From: Paenibacillus cisolokensis
GTDB taxonomy: Bacteria > Bacillota > Bacilli > Paenibacillales > Paenibacillaceae
Assembly (NCBI RefSeq): GCF_018403665.1
Contig: NZ_BOVJ01000057.1
Span: 1-46,253, forward strand
Length of the DNA: 46,253 nucleotides
Direction of reading: 5' to 3'
Below are positions 9,303 to 16,923 of the stretch, piece by piece (position 1 is the first letter of the stretch; each line of letters opens with the position of its first letter). A program made the position numbers and the translations under genes. The notes beneath the pieces are model-generated. The model was not told where the DNA came from and searched no databases. It worked only from the letters and a program-made list of their open reading frames with translations.

Positions 9303-10717
9303 TTACTTGTTGCCTTCGTCGTACAACTTTTGAAGTTTCGGCTGTTCTTCTTTCAAGAAATCCGCGGCAGACTTTTTACCCGTCCACACTTGGCTGACAT
9401 CTTGCCAGAATGTATCGAGCCATTTCGTGTTTTTGGAGCCGACTTCGATCGGCGGACGGCCGTAGTCTTCGATAATATCGAGAAATACTTGCCGGTTCTG
9501 CGGCGCTTTTTCCATTTGGAGAAACTCGCCTTTCGCAATGTCGATCAAGTTCGGCACCGCTTGGCCGAGCTCGTAGTTTTGCTTTTGCGAATCGCGGTCC
9601 AAGCTGAGGTACGCCGCGAGGGAGAACGCGTCGTCCGGATATTTCGTGTCCTTGGAGACGACGAAGCCGAGAGAGCCGAGCCAAGTCGCCGTTTTCCCCG
9701 TGTTCGGGCTCGCCGGCCATGCCGCGATGTCCCAATTGAACGGAAGATCCCAGAAGGCAGGCTGGTCCCAGGGTCCCATCGGGAACATCGCGACTTTGCC
9801 CGCCACGAATCTCGAATAACCGTTTTGCGCTTTTTCGTCGTCCGGCGAAGGGCTTACTTTGTGGACGAGGCTGAGGTCCGCGACGAATTGAAGCGCTTGC
9901 GCGAACTCCGGCGTGTCGATCGTGATCGTGCCTGTGGAGTAGTCGATCCAGTCGCCGCCGTTGGCCCATACCGCGGATTCGAGGCTGTAGCCCGCGACGC
10001 CGAACGTGTCGATTTTGCCGCGGTCGTTCACGACCGTCAGCTTTTTGGCGTCGGCGAGCATGTCGTCCCACGTATATTCGCCGGCTTTGGCGCTCGGATA
10101 GGACAAGCCCGCCTGATCGAACAAATCCTTGTTGTACGCCATCGCCCACGGCCCGACATCCTTCGGCAAGCCGTACAAGTCTCCGCTGCCGACCAGCTTG
10201 CCGTCAAAACGGTACCGGTCCAGCGCCGCCTGCCAGACGTTGCCCGGATCGACGATATCGCCGCTGTCGAGCATCGGCTGCAAGTTCATCAGAATGCCGC
10301 TGCTCACGAATTTGTTGAATTGAGCGCCGCCTGCATAGAAAACGTCCGGCGTCTTCTTGGCCGCGATCAGCGTGTCGAGCTTCTGGTAGTACTCGCCCGG
10401 AGGCACAACCGTATATTTGACCTTTTTGTTCGGGTACTTCTGCATGTACGAGTCGATCAGCTTTTGGAATACGGCTTTTTCGCTGTCGCCGCCCCAGCCC
10501 ATGAACTCGATTTCGGCTTTCGCTTCCGGATCGAAGCCGCCCGTCGCTTCCGCAGACGGTGATTCGGATGACTCAGGCTCTTTTGTCGATACCGTCGGCG
10601 GGGCGTTTGACTCGCCCGTTCCGTTATCATTGTTCGATCCGCATCCCGAAAGCACGAATGAAAATGAAAAAACAACGCGATCATGCCGACGGCCCACTTG
10701 TTCTTCCAACCTTTCAT
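9303..10717 (-). CDS. Sugar ABC transporter substrate-binding lipoprotein (frameshift inside signal peptide)
   Basis: Family 1 extracellular solute-binding protein of the MalE/CUT1 class, about 471 residues once repaired. The mature part is intact: DVFYAGGAQFNKFV, GLPKDVGPWAMAYNKDLF and KVAMFPMGPWDQPAFW are typical sugar-binding protein segments. The proper start is ATG at 10717 behind a GGGGGG stretch. From there the reading frame gives MKGWKNKWAVGMIALFF, while the lipobox LSGCGSNN and the rest lie in the -1 frame. Adding one T to the six-T tract (10667-10672) yields a perfect lipoprotein signal ending in Cys26. As read, translation from 10717 would miss the lipobox. It is first in the operon, about 160 nt behind a strong promoter. 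The frame break is an assembly error, a phase-variable tract, or slippage. Confidence 0.85.
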
Positions 10718-10881
10718 CGCTTTCCCCCCAAATTTGGAATAAGCAAACCCTGTAACTCCAAACGAATACTGAACAATACAACGCTTACATCTCCAGCTTG
10801 CCGAAGGACATTCTGCGCCGGACAAACGTTCCATATGATGCAAAATCGTTGTTTTGTTACAAATATTCTGTTTATGATCAA

Positions 10882-10918
10882 AATATAAATTCTTATCGTT
10901 TGAATGTCAACGTTTTCT
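10882..10918 (-). promoter_or_regulatory. SigmaA promoter of the glycosidase/ABC operon with overlapping cre-like site
   Basis: On the minus strand TTGACA (10905-10910) and TATATT (10882-10887) are separated by exactly 17 nt, a near-consensus vegetative promoter. The 14-mer covering 10905-10918 reads AGAAAACGTTGACA on the minus strand and matches the CcpA cre consensus TGNAARCGNWWWCA at 12 of 14 places, overlapping the -35. A leader of roughly 160 nt follows before the ATG at 10717 and holds a second weak cre-like word (tgtaagcgttgtat). CcpA repression is inferred. Confidence 0.75.
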
Positions 10919-10991
10919 TTCATTTTTATTGAATGATTCAACAAAATTTACGGATATTCTGTTTTTATTACATGAAAACTGTAACATTTCC

Positions 10992-11915
10992 TTACTCGTA
11001 CCGTATTCTCATGATGATGCCCTGCGGATAATCTCCGAAGTTTTTGCCGAACAGATTGATTCCGCCTTGATGCTTCGCGTCCGGCTTCAGCCCGATTCTC
11101 AGCGTGATGTAAGGCTTATCCTCCAGACGAAGATCGGCCAGCGTCACAGACGAGCACTTTTCGTTGTCGACGGCGCTTCGGTCGTGATTGATCGACCATG
11201 TTTTGAGCAGGCCGTGCTGCGTGCTTGAATCGGCCCACCAATCGGGGTTCAGCTTGCCGCGATGGTCGCCGAAATCGCCGGGGGAGATCCATGAGCCGAC
11301 CTCGACATCGTTGACCCAAACCGTAATTTCCGATGGCCAGTCGTTGTTGTAATTCGGCGCTTCCGAGCATAGCTCCATCGAAAACTCAAGCGATTTCACC
11401 TTTGCGTCTTGCGGCAGCTTTTTGGGAAAGCGGTATTCGATCCAGCCTTTGCGGAACCAAATGATTTCCGCCGTCCGGCAGTCCGGGTGATAGAAGCTTT
11501 CAGGTTCGTCCTCGGGAATGACCATCTGCGTCGAATTGGCGATGCCGCACGTCGGTTGGATGTCGAATTGAATGAAGTGGCCGATCGGCATTTCGATTTC
11601 GAACGTCTTGTCACGGTTCTGGTAGTAGGCAATCGGATTCAGGATAAAGCGGACGTCGTCGAAATTGCGGCTGCACACCTTCATGGCTCCCCGCGTCGCG
11701 GGCTGCAGCTCGGTCAGGATCAGCTCCGCCTCCTCGAGCACCTTTACGTTCGTCGCGGCCGTCGAAACCGGGATATCCAGCGCTTCGGCGATTTCGATGA
11801 TGTTTACGTTAGGCTTGGTCAACAACAGCTTGATAATCCCGATTCTCGTATGCGTGCTTAAGGCATGGGCGACCTTCACGAGACGGTCAGGTTCATTGAT
11901 CGATAATTCCAGCAT
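10992..11915 (-). CDS. ArsR-type winged-helix regulator with large C-terminal ligand domain
   Basis: A 307-residue protein. Residues about 5-80 form an ArsR-like winged helix: helix-turn-helix NIIEIAEALDIPVSTAATNVKVLEEAELI followed by a beta-wing. The remaining 220 residues are beta-rich with many Trp and acidic residues and resemble a jelly-roll sensor domain; classical ArsR proteins end at about 120 residues. No metal-binding Cys cluster is evident, so a sugar or glycan-linked ligand is more likely than metal. The gene sits immediately upstream of the glycosidase operon and in the same direction, which suggests it controls that operon; this is inference. The start at 11915 has GGAGGTG 8 nt upstream. 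An AATCATGATT palindrome (about 11963-11972) upstream of the gene could be an autoregulatory site. Confidence 0.75.
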   Translation of the reverse strand: MLELSINEPDRLVKVAHALSTHTRIGIIKLLLTKPNVNIIEIAEALDIPVSTAATNVKVLEEAELILTELQPATRGAMKVCSRNFDDVRFILNPIAYYQNRDKTFEIEMPIGHFIQFDIQPTCGIANSTQMVIPEDEPESFYHPDCRTAEIIWFRKGWIEYRFPKKLPQDAKVKSLEFSMELCSEAPNYNNDWPSEITVWVNDVEVGSWISPGDFGDHRGKLNPDWWADSSTQHGLLKTWSINHDRSAVDNEKCSSVTLADLRLEDKPYITLRIGLKPDAKHQGGINLFGKNFGDYPQGIIMRIRYE

Positions 11916-12093
11916 GAAGACGGCACCTCCGGATAATCGTGAATACAGTAACTTGATTTAATCATGATTTGTTGATTACGTCCATCATTTTTGTAATAAA
12001 ACAGATCATCCATGCAATATCCGATCTCCATCTATCCTATTCGCAGGATCGCCGTCCCGCGAAAGGCCGGCGTGCTTAGATGCCGCCCCGCTC

Positions 12094-12300
12094 GGCCACT
12101 TGTGCACATGCATTGCTTTATTCGCTATCGCTTTTCGCGGCTGGCTTGGCCATTTGTGCACCTGCAGGGCCCTATTCGCTATCGCCTCCTCGGCCACACG
12201 GCCACTTGTGCGCCTGCAGGGCCCTATTCGTCCTCGCCTACGCGGCTGCTTTGCCTTTTGCGCACCTGCAGGGCCCTATTCGCTTTCGACTGCGCGGCGT
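12094..12300. repeat. Four degenerate tandem copies of a 52-54 nt unit
   Basis: Copies begin at about 12094, 12148, 12200 and 12252. Each has the core (g)gccactTGTGCaCCTGCAGG followed by GCCCTATTCGCtatcgcc and then a variable GC-rich tail. Copies 2-4 share CCTGCAGGGCCCTATTCG exactly; copy 1 is diverged. Both strands read open here because the unit is nearly a multiple of three, but no start signals or known protein are seen. The stretch from 11916 to 12093 shows no other feature. Confidence 0.8.
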
Positions 12301-12378
12301 TGTCGGCGCAACGACCAGTGGCATGTTGAAAAACGACTGGCATCGTGTTTGACGAAGCAGTCGAACGCAACCATGGCA

Positions 12379-12519
12379 TTCAAGTGTACTCTGTGCAATG
12401 AAATACTTCTATACCGCCTTTCTCGGGCTCATTCATTGCACTCCGTACAGTCAAATGCCCCCATTTCAAGCGATTTGAGCGATTCCGACGAGTTTCATTG
12501 TACGTTTTGCAATAAAATG
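12379..12519. repeat. Three spaced copies of a 26-nt word (ttcattgtactctgtgcaat type)
   Basis: Copies at 12379-12405, 12433-12458 and 12493-12519 share the pattern TTCAttGtACtctgtgCAATgAAAT, spaced 54-60 nt. A further TGTACAATGTACAA lies at about 12550-12563. The words are imperfect and the spacers are unlike one another. I recognise no transposon end or protein-binding site in them. Confidence 0.6.
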
Positions 12520-12599
12520 CCTTAGTATCGCCTTTTTTCTGCCACATAACTGTACAATGTACAATTCACTCCAAAATCCGCTTACGTCGGAAACCGAAA

Positions 12600-12653
12600 A
12601 GACCACCCTTTCGTAAACGGAGCTTCCGTCTGCCATTACGAACCGAGTGGTCT
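12600..12653. other. Nested three-stem RNA-like hairpin
   Basis: Outer arms AGACCAC (12600-12606) and GTGGTCT (12647-12653), middle arms TCGTAA (12611-12616) and TTACGA (12636-12641), and inner arms ACGGA (12617-12621) and TCCGT (12625-12629) are all perfectly complementary and correctly nested. On the plus strand a run of seven T follows (about 12661-12667); on the minus strand TTTT follows at once. It may be a bidirectional terminator, a repeat element or a small structured RNA. Confidence 0.55.
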
Positions 12654-12688
12654 CTTTACATTTTTTTGAAAAATATTGTCGATCTTGG

Positions 12689-12990
12689 GAGCAATCGCCG
12701 GTCTGTTGAACGATGGCCGTGTTTTTGAGGATTAGTCGCCCTTCGAGCAATCGCCGCTTTTTGAAGAACCACCGGTCTTTTTGAGCAAATTGCAGCTTTT
12801 TTTGAGGATTTGTCGCCTTTTGCGCAATGACCGCTATTTTGAACAATTGACGGTCTTTTGAGCGATCGCCACCTATGGAGCAGTCACCGCTTTGAGGAGT
12901 CGCCGCCTTTTGCCCCAATCGCCGCTTTTATGAACAATCGTCGATCCTTTGAGCAACGCCGCCGCTTTTAAAGCAAATCGCCGCTTATTT
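12689..12990. repeat. About 16 degenerate copies of an 18-nt tandem unit
   Basis: The stretch breaks into roughly sixteen units of 16-21 nt with the plus-strand consensus GAGCAATCGCCGCTTTT; variants include gaacaattgacggtctttt, gaggagtcgccgcctttt and aagcaaatcgccgcttattt. The last unit covers the stop codon of the YjbR gene (12985-12987). An open frame on the minus strand crosses the array but ends in unrelated sequence and has no ribosome-binding site. There are no conserved repeats with unique spacers, so it is not CRISPR. Confidence 0.75.
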
Positions 12991-13326
12991 CAGTTTGGCC
13001 CGTTCGGCCTTGGGCAGTCCGCTTACGACGAGGTCGTACGAGTGGCGCACCATATCTGTCAGCTCGGACAGCGTGAAGGTGCCGTCGAGCGCGATCGTGT
13101 TCCAGTGCTTTTTGTTCAGATGATAGCCGGGCTTAACCGCAGCGTGCTGCTCCCGCAAACGCTCGGCGATGGCCGGATCGCATTTCAGCGAGACGGCATC
13201 TCCGTCGCCGGATAAAAGCGCGAACATTTTGCCCCCGACCTTCATGACCTTCGGGTCCGGTCCAAACGGGAACTCCGCCCGAGCACCGGGCAAGGACAAG
13301 CAATAGTTTTCCAGTCTGGAAATCAA
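12985..13326 (-). CDS. MmcQ/YjbR family protein
   Basis: A 113-residue protein of the CyaY-like YjbR fold: conserved FPFGPDPKVMKVGGKMFALL near 20-40, SLKCDP near 48 and GYHLNKKHWNTIALDG near 68-83. Family members are called DNA-binding on structural grounds; the role in the cell is not settled. The start is TTG at 13326 behind GGGGAGG with a 9-nt gap. The gene is monocistronic between the glyA terminator region and a repeat island, and its 3' end merges with an 18-nt tandem array. Confidence 0.85.
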   Translation of the reverse strand: MISRLENYCLSLPGARAEFPFGPDPKVMKVGGKMFALLSGDGDAVSLKCDPAIAERLREQHAAVKPGYHLNKKHWNTIALDGTFTLSELTDMVRHSYDLVVSGLPKAERAKLK

Positions 13327-13375
13327 TCAGCGCCGCCTCCCCATACTTCACGCGAATTGTTACGTTCATGGGAAA

Positions 13376-13425
13376 GCAGCCCCGGCGATCCGGCGCATAC
13401 GCGCGGAAACGGTTGCCGAGGCTGC
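13376..13425 (-). terminator. Probable glyA terminator
   Basis: GCAGCCCCGGC (13376-13386) and GCCGAGGCTGC (13415-13425) form an 11-bp stem with one mismatch about 10 nt after the glyA stop. Downstream on the minus strand only TTTCCC follows, so the T-run is poor; the long loop can pair further internally. Confidence 0.5.
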
Positions 13426-13435
13426 CTGTCTCTGT

Positions 13436-14683
13436 TTAATAGGTCAAATTCGGATACAGCGGGTATTGTGCCGTCAGCTCACGCACCAAACCTCTGGCTT
13501 TGGCGAGCGTCGCTTCGTCCTTCGGATTTTTCAGCGTCATGGCGATGATATCGGCGATCGTCTTCATTGCCGTCTCATCCATACCGCGGGAAGTCACCGC
13601 CGGCGTGCCGATCCGGATGCCGCTCGTCACAAACGGGCTCGTCGGATCGAACGGAATAGCGTTTTTGTTAACCGTAATGCCGACCGAATCGAGCACATGC
13701 TCGGCGTCTTTGCCGGTAATGTTCAAGTTGCGCGTATCGACAAGCATCAGATGGTTGTCGGTGCCGCCGGAAACGAGGTTCAGACCGTGACCGAGCAGCG
13801 CATCTGCCAACGTCTTGGCATTGTTCACCACATTCTGGGCATATTCCTTGAAGGAAGGTTCAAGCGCTTCTCCGAACGCCACCGCCTTGGCCGCGATAAT
13901 ATGCATAAGCGGGCCGCCCTGCGTGCCGGGGAAAACCGCCTTGTCGATGGCGGCGGCCCATGGCTTGGTGCACAGAATCATGCCTCCGCGCGGACCGCGA
14001 AGCGTCTTGTGGGTCGTCGTCGTGACAAAGTGGGCGTGCGGGACCGGATTCGGATGGAGACCAGCCGCCACAAGACCCGCAATATGCGCCATGTCGACCA
14101 TGAACAGCGCGCCGACGTCCTGCGCGATGCGGCCGAGCTTCTCGAAATCGATAATGCGCGGATACGCGCTCGCCCCTGCGACGATCAGACGCGGACGATG
14201 CTTGAACGCCGCTTTGCGGACTTCTTCATAATCGATCGTAAACGTGTCTTCGCTTACGCCGTACGCGACAAAATTGTAAAGCAGGCCGGACGCGTTAACC
14301 GGACTTCCATGCGTCAAATGTCCACCATGCGCGAGATTCATGCCGAGGACCGTATCGCCCGGTTTGAGCGTCGCGAGGTATACGGCCATATTGGCCTGAG
14401 CGCCCGAGTGCGGCTGCACGTTGGCATGCTCGGCGCCGAACAGCTTTTTGGCCCGTTCGCGCGCGATGTCCTCGGCGGTGTCGACATGCTCGCAACCGCC
14501 ATAATACCGCTTGCCCGGATAGCCTTCCGCATATTTGTTCGTCAGCACGGTGCCCATCGCTTCCAGAACGGCTTCGCTCACGATGTTCTCGGACGCGATC
14601 AGCTCGATGTTGTCACGCTGGCGCTGCAGTTCGAGGCCGAGCGCGCGAACCAGTTCGGGATCTTGCTTGCGCAAATGTTCCAT
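13436..14683 (-). CDS. glyA: Serine hydroxymethyltransferase
   Basis: Full-length 415-residue GlyA. It interconverts serine plus tetrahydrofolate and glycine plus 5,10-methylenetetrahydrofolate, feeding one-carbon metabolism, with pyridoxal phosphate as cofactor in a cytoplasmic dimer or tetramer. Seen directly: [20 protein letters not shown] (substrate-binding region), [20 protein letters not shown] segment, and [15 protein letters not shown] with the PLP-binding Lys near residue 230. Start ATG at 14683 follows GGAGGAG at 6 nt. It is the last gene of the ywl block, as in Bacillus, but upp, which follows glyA in B. subtilis, is absent here. Confidence 0.97.
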   Translation of the reverse strand: MEHLRKQDPELVRALGLELQRQRDNIELIASENIVSEAVLEAMGTVLTNKYAEGYPGKRYYGGCEHVDTAEDIARERAKKLFGAEHANVQPHSGAQANMAVYLATLKPGDTVLGMNLAHGGHLTHGSPVNASGLLYNFVAYGVSEDTFTIDYEEVRKAAFKHRPRLIVAGASAYPRIIDFEKLGRIAQDVGALFMVDMAHIAGLVAAGLHPNPVPHAHFVTTTTHKTLRGPRGGMILCTKPWAAAIDKAVFPGTQGGPLMHIIAAKAVAFGEALEPSFKEYAQNVVNNAKTLADALLGHGLNLVSGGTDNHLMLVDTRNLNITGKDAEHVLDSVGITVNKNAIPFDPTSPFVTSGIRIGTPAVTSRGMDETAMKTIADIIAMTLKNPKDEATLAKARGLVRELTAQYPLYPNLTY

Positions 14684-14752
14684 TCTCTTCTCCTCCTCCG
14701 AATTGAATACTCAACGGTCAGCAATCTGCTTGTCGCCCGCTCGCGGCGCCCG

Positions 14753-15349
14753 TCATTCACACGCTTTACCGGCACGTTCCGCCGCATCCGCCGCTTCGAG
14801 CGAATAGACGGCGCGTGCGCCGCCGATCAGCTTCGGGCGCGTCAGCGCCATCGTCACATGCGCGCTTCCGATCGCGCGCACCGTCGGCCGCACCGGCACC
14901 GCAACGCGGCGCAGATGCATCCCGATCAGCGTGTCGCCGATGTCGATGCCGGCATGCGCCGATACCGTCTCCACCAGCACGGCGTCGGGCAAATGCCGGT
15001 ACGCATAGGCGGCCATCGAACCGCCGGCCTTCCGTACCGGAATAGCGGCAACCGGCTCCAGGCCGTAACGTTCGGCCGCCTCGCGCTCGATCACGAGCGC
15101 CCGGTTCAGATGCTCGCAGCACTGGTATACCGGATAGAAGCCAAAGTCGCGCCGCGCCGCTTCCACCCCGGCGAAGACCGCAGCCGCCGCCTCCATCGTT
15201 CCGGCCGTGCCGATTCTCGCTCCTATCAGTTCGCTCGTACTGACGCCCAGCACAAGCAGTTGACCCGGCCGCAGCTTTGCCGCAACCGCCAACTCGCGGA
15301 CGATCGTCTCGACATCCGCCGTCACGCCGCTCCACGATATTCCGCTCAT
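14753..15349 (-). CDS. ywlG: TIGR01440 family protein YwlG
   Basis: About 198 residues counted from the ATG at 15349, which has GGGAGG 7 nt upstream; an ATG further out at 15382 would overlap rpiB and has no such site. It matches the conserved Firmicute YwlG family (UPF0340): ELIGARIGTAGTMEAA, QCCEHLNRALVIEREAAERYG and HAGIDIGDTLIGMHLRRVAVPVR are typical. Function is not established. The gene sits between rpiB and glyA exactly as in B. subtilis. Confidence 0.9.
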   Translation of the reverse strand: MSGISWSGVTADVETIVRELAVAAKLRPGQLLVLGVSTSELIGARIGTAGTMEAAAAVFAGVEAARRDFGFYPVYQCCEHLNRALVIEREAAERYGLEPVAAIPVRKAGGSMAAYAYRHLPDAVLVETVSAHAGIDIGDTLIGMHLRRVAVPVRPTVRAIGSAHVTMALTRPKLIGGARAVYSLEAADAAERAGKACE

Positions 15350-15365
15350 GGCCGCGCCTCCCGGA

Positions 15366-15824
15366 TCAGGGGCGAACCGCATAACGGTCTTCGATCGCCT
15401 TCACTTTGCCGATGCGCCCGACATGGCGCTCGCCGCCCGAAAACGGCGTTTCCAGCCATATGCGGATAATTTCCTGCGCGACGCCGGGGCCGATAACCCG
15501 CTCGCCCATAGCCAGCACGTTGGAATCGTTGTGCTCGCGCGTCGCTTGAGCGGAGAACAGATCGTGCACCAGCGCGCAGCGAATGCCCGGCACCTTGTTG
15601 GCGGCAATGGTCATGCCGATGCCCGTGCCGCATATCAAAATGCCGCGGTCGGCTTCTCCGGCAACGACAGCGTCGCATACGGGAAGCGCGTAATCGGGAT
15701 AATCGACCGACTGCTCGCAATTGCAGCCGACATCATGCACCTCGTGGCCGAGCGATTCGATAAACGGTACCAGAACGTCTTTCAGGCGGTATCCGGCGTG
15801 GTCCGCGCCAATGGCGATTTTCAT
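15366..15824 (-). CDS. rpiB: Ribose-5-phosphate isomerase B
   Basis: A 152-residue RpiB/LacAB-fold isomerase that interconverts ribose 5-phosphate and ribulose 5-phosphate in the pentose phosphate pathway. Key segments are IGADHAGYRLK at the N-terminus, CGTGIGMTIAANK with the catalytic Cys65, and REHNDSNVLAMGERVIG. The start ATG at 15824 follows AAGGAGG with 8 nt between; a frame start at 15842 would lie inside that ribosome-binding site. It is separated from ywlE by a terminator, so it probably opens a second transcription unit with ywlG and glyA. Sugar-phosphate isomerases of this family can act on other sugars, but the ywl context supports the housekeeping role. Confidence 0.95.
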   Translation of the reverse strand: MKIAIGADHAGYRLKDVLVPFIESLGHEVHDVGCNCEQSVDYPDYALPVCDAVVAGEADRGILICGTGIGMTIAANKVPGIRCALVHDLFSAQATREHNDSNVLAMGERVIGPGVAQEIIRIWLETPFSGGERHVGRIGKVKAIEDRYAVRP

Positions 15825-15848
15825 ATCCACATCCTCCTTCAAGGTAAA

Positions 15849-15869
15849 CCGTTCTTTTGCTAAGAACGG
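15849..15869 (-). promoter_or_regulatory. Leader hairpin of rpiB
   Basis: A perfect 8-bp stem (CCGTTCTT/AAGAACGG) with a 5-nt loop lies about 10 nt upstream of the rpiB ribosome-binding site. A TATACT -10-like hexamer is at 15894-15899 on the minus strand, but its -35 is weak. The hairpin could protect the mRNA 5' end or influence translation. Confidence 0.45.
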
Positions 15870-15924
15870 AAAGTGTCGAAATACGTTACCTTTAGTATAC
15901 CTGAATTCGCCTTAAAAGACGAAA

Positions 15925-15960
15925 AAAGAGCAAGACATGCATCGCTGCATGCTGCTCTTT
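15925..15960 (-). terminator. Terminator after ywlE
   Basis: On the minus strand AAAGAGCAGCATGCA and TGCATGTCTTGCTCTTT pair with small bulges around a GCGA loop, and TTTTTTCGTCTTTT follows. This is a convincing intrinsic terminator 117 nt past the ywlE stop. Confidence 0.8.
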
Positions 15961-16077
15961 GCCCAGGCGACCGGCCGTATATTCCGATGCTCCACCGTGG
16001 TTTCGCCCACTTCGTCGCCAGTCACATCGGAACCCATTTGTCGAATCGAGTTAATCATACCCGAGTTTGTGAAAAAA

Positions 16078-16836
16078 TCAATCGTCTTTGTTCCCGTCTT
16101 TACCTTCGAATTCGCCCTTTTCGCCCTTATCGTTGCCTTCGCTGCCTTCAACTTCGCTCTCGTTTTTACCTTCATTACCTTTATCTTTACCTTCGTCTTT
16201 GCCGCCTTCATCTTTACCTTCGTTTGCACCCTCGACTTCGCCCTCGTCCTGCCCCTGCATTTCCTGCAGCTTGTCGAGCAACCGGCGCAAGGCGTCCTCA
16301 ATTTCGTTGGCGCAGCTATGATATTCCTCTAGCGAACCGCCAAACGGATCGGCAATATCAAAACTCGGAATGCGCCGCTCCAGCTCCAATAGCCGCGTCC
16401 GCTCCGCTTCGCCTAGTTGCTCGCCGAGCGCGGCTTTCATATGCAGCTCGGAATAAAGCCGCTCCACCTCCTCCAGATCGGAGAGGACTGACGAATCGCG
16501 GTCGACGAATTCCTTGAGCGTATGGGTTTTGTTCACCGCTTCCGGAAACCGCTCCAGCAGCATCCGCTTATGGCTGACCGTCATCGTCAGAATGAGATCG
16601 GCCCAGCCGACGGCTTCTCCGCTGATTGCGGAGGATCGGCCATCGTAAGCCACTTTTCGGTCGGCCAGCACCTTGGACGCGTGAGCGGATACCGGCAGGC
16701 CGTTCACCGTCGATACGCCCGCCGAGCGGACCTCCACCGGAAACCCCCGGCCTTCCGCCATGCTTCGAAGCATCGCTTCGGCCATCGGAGAGCGGCACGT
16801 ATTACCGGTACATACAAACAGAATACGCATAGCCAA
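16078..16836 (-). CDS. ywlE: Protein-arginine phosphatase YwlE with acidic low-complexity tail
   Basis: Low-molecular-weight phosphatase fold. The P-loop VCTGNTCRSPM carries catalytic Cys9 and Arg15, and Thr13 matches the residue that makes Bacillus YwlE specific for phospho-arginine rather than phospho-tyrosine. DPFGGSLEEY near 175 supplies the general acid Asp. YwlE removes arginine phosphates placed by McsB in protein quality control. The usual protein is about 150 residues; this one has 252. About 25 extra residues precede DPFGG, and from about 197 on there is a Gly/Glu/Lys/Asp-only tail (EGKDEGGKDEGKDKGNEGK style) encoded by short repeated DNA words. Start may be TTG at 16836 (7 nt behind AGGAG) or ATG at 16830. 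It lies between mntP and rpiB as in Bacillus. Confidence 0.92.
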   Translation of the reverse strand: MAMRILFVCTGNTCRSPMAEAMLRSMAEGRGFPVEVRSAGVSTVNGLPVSAHASKVLADRKVAYDGRSSAISGEAVGWADLILTMTVSHKRMLLERFPEAVNKTHTLKEFVDRDSSVLSDLEEVERLYSELHMKAALGEQLGEAERTRLLELERRIPSFDIADPFGGSLEEYHSCANEIEDALRRLLDKLQEMQGQDEGEVEGANEGKDEGGKDEGKDKGNEGKNESEVEGSEGNDKGEKGEFEGKDGNKDD

Positions 16837-16923
16837 TGCAGAGCTCCTTTTCGAAACCGGCGACGTCTTGACCGATGCCGCCGTTCTTGTGATGGATTTG
16901 CGCTTCTACTGCGGTTACTCCGT

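Noticed and set aside
7431..10562. Plus-strand open frame of over 1000 codons opposite the permeases and binding protein
   Set aside because: The composition is dominated by Arg, Asp and His, as expected for the mirror of membrane-protein codons; the minus-strand genes are clear.
10660..10680. Classical programmed -1 frameshift heptamer in the binding-protein signal peptide
   Set aside because: The sequence in frame is ttg ttt ttt cat, which does not form a standard X XXY YYZ slippery site with a downstream structure; a missing base is simpler.
12012..12525. Several overlapping plus-strand open frames in the 52-54 nt repeats
   Set aside because: All frames are open because the repeat unit lacks stops; none has a start context or recognisable product.
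12466..12918. Minus-strand 150-codon open frame through the 18-nt repeats
   Set aside because: The frame follows the repeat period, lacks a ribosome-binding site and similarity to any protein I know, and its end is unrelated sequence.
11940..12980. Remnant of an insertion sequence in the repeat island
   Set aside because: No transposase fragment, long terminal inverted repeat or target duplication could be recognised.
12689..12990. CRISPR array
   Set aside because: Units are about 18 nt, degenerate throughout, without constant repeats separated by unique spacers, and no cas genes are near.
13466..15469. Plus-strand open frame opposite glyA and ywlG
   Set aside because: It is antisense to conserved housekeeping genes and has no start signals or known domain.
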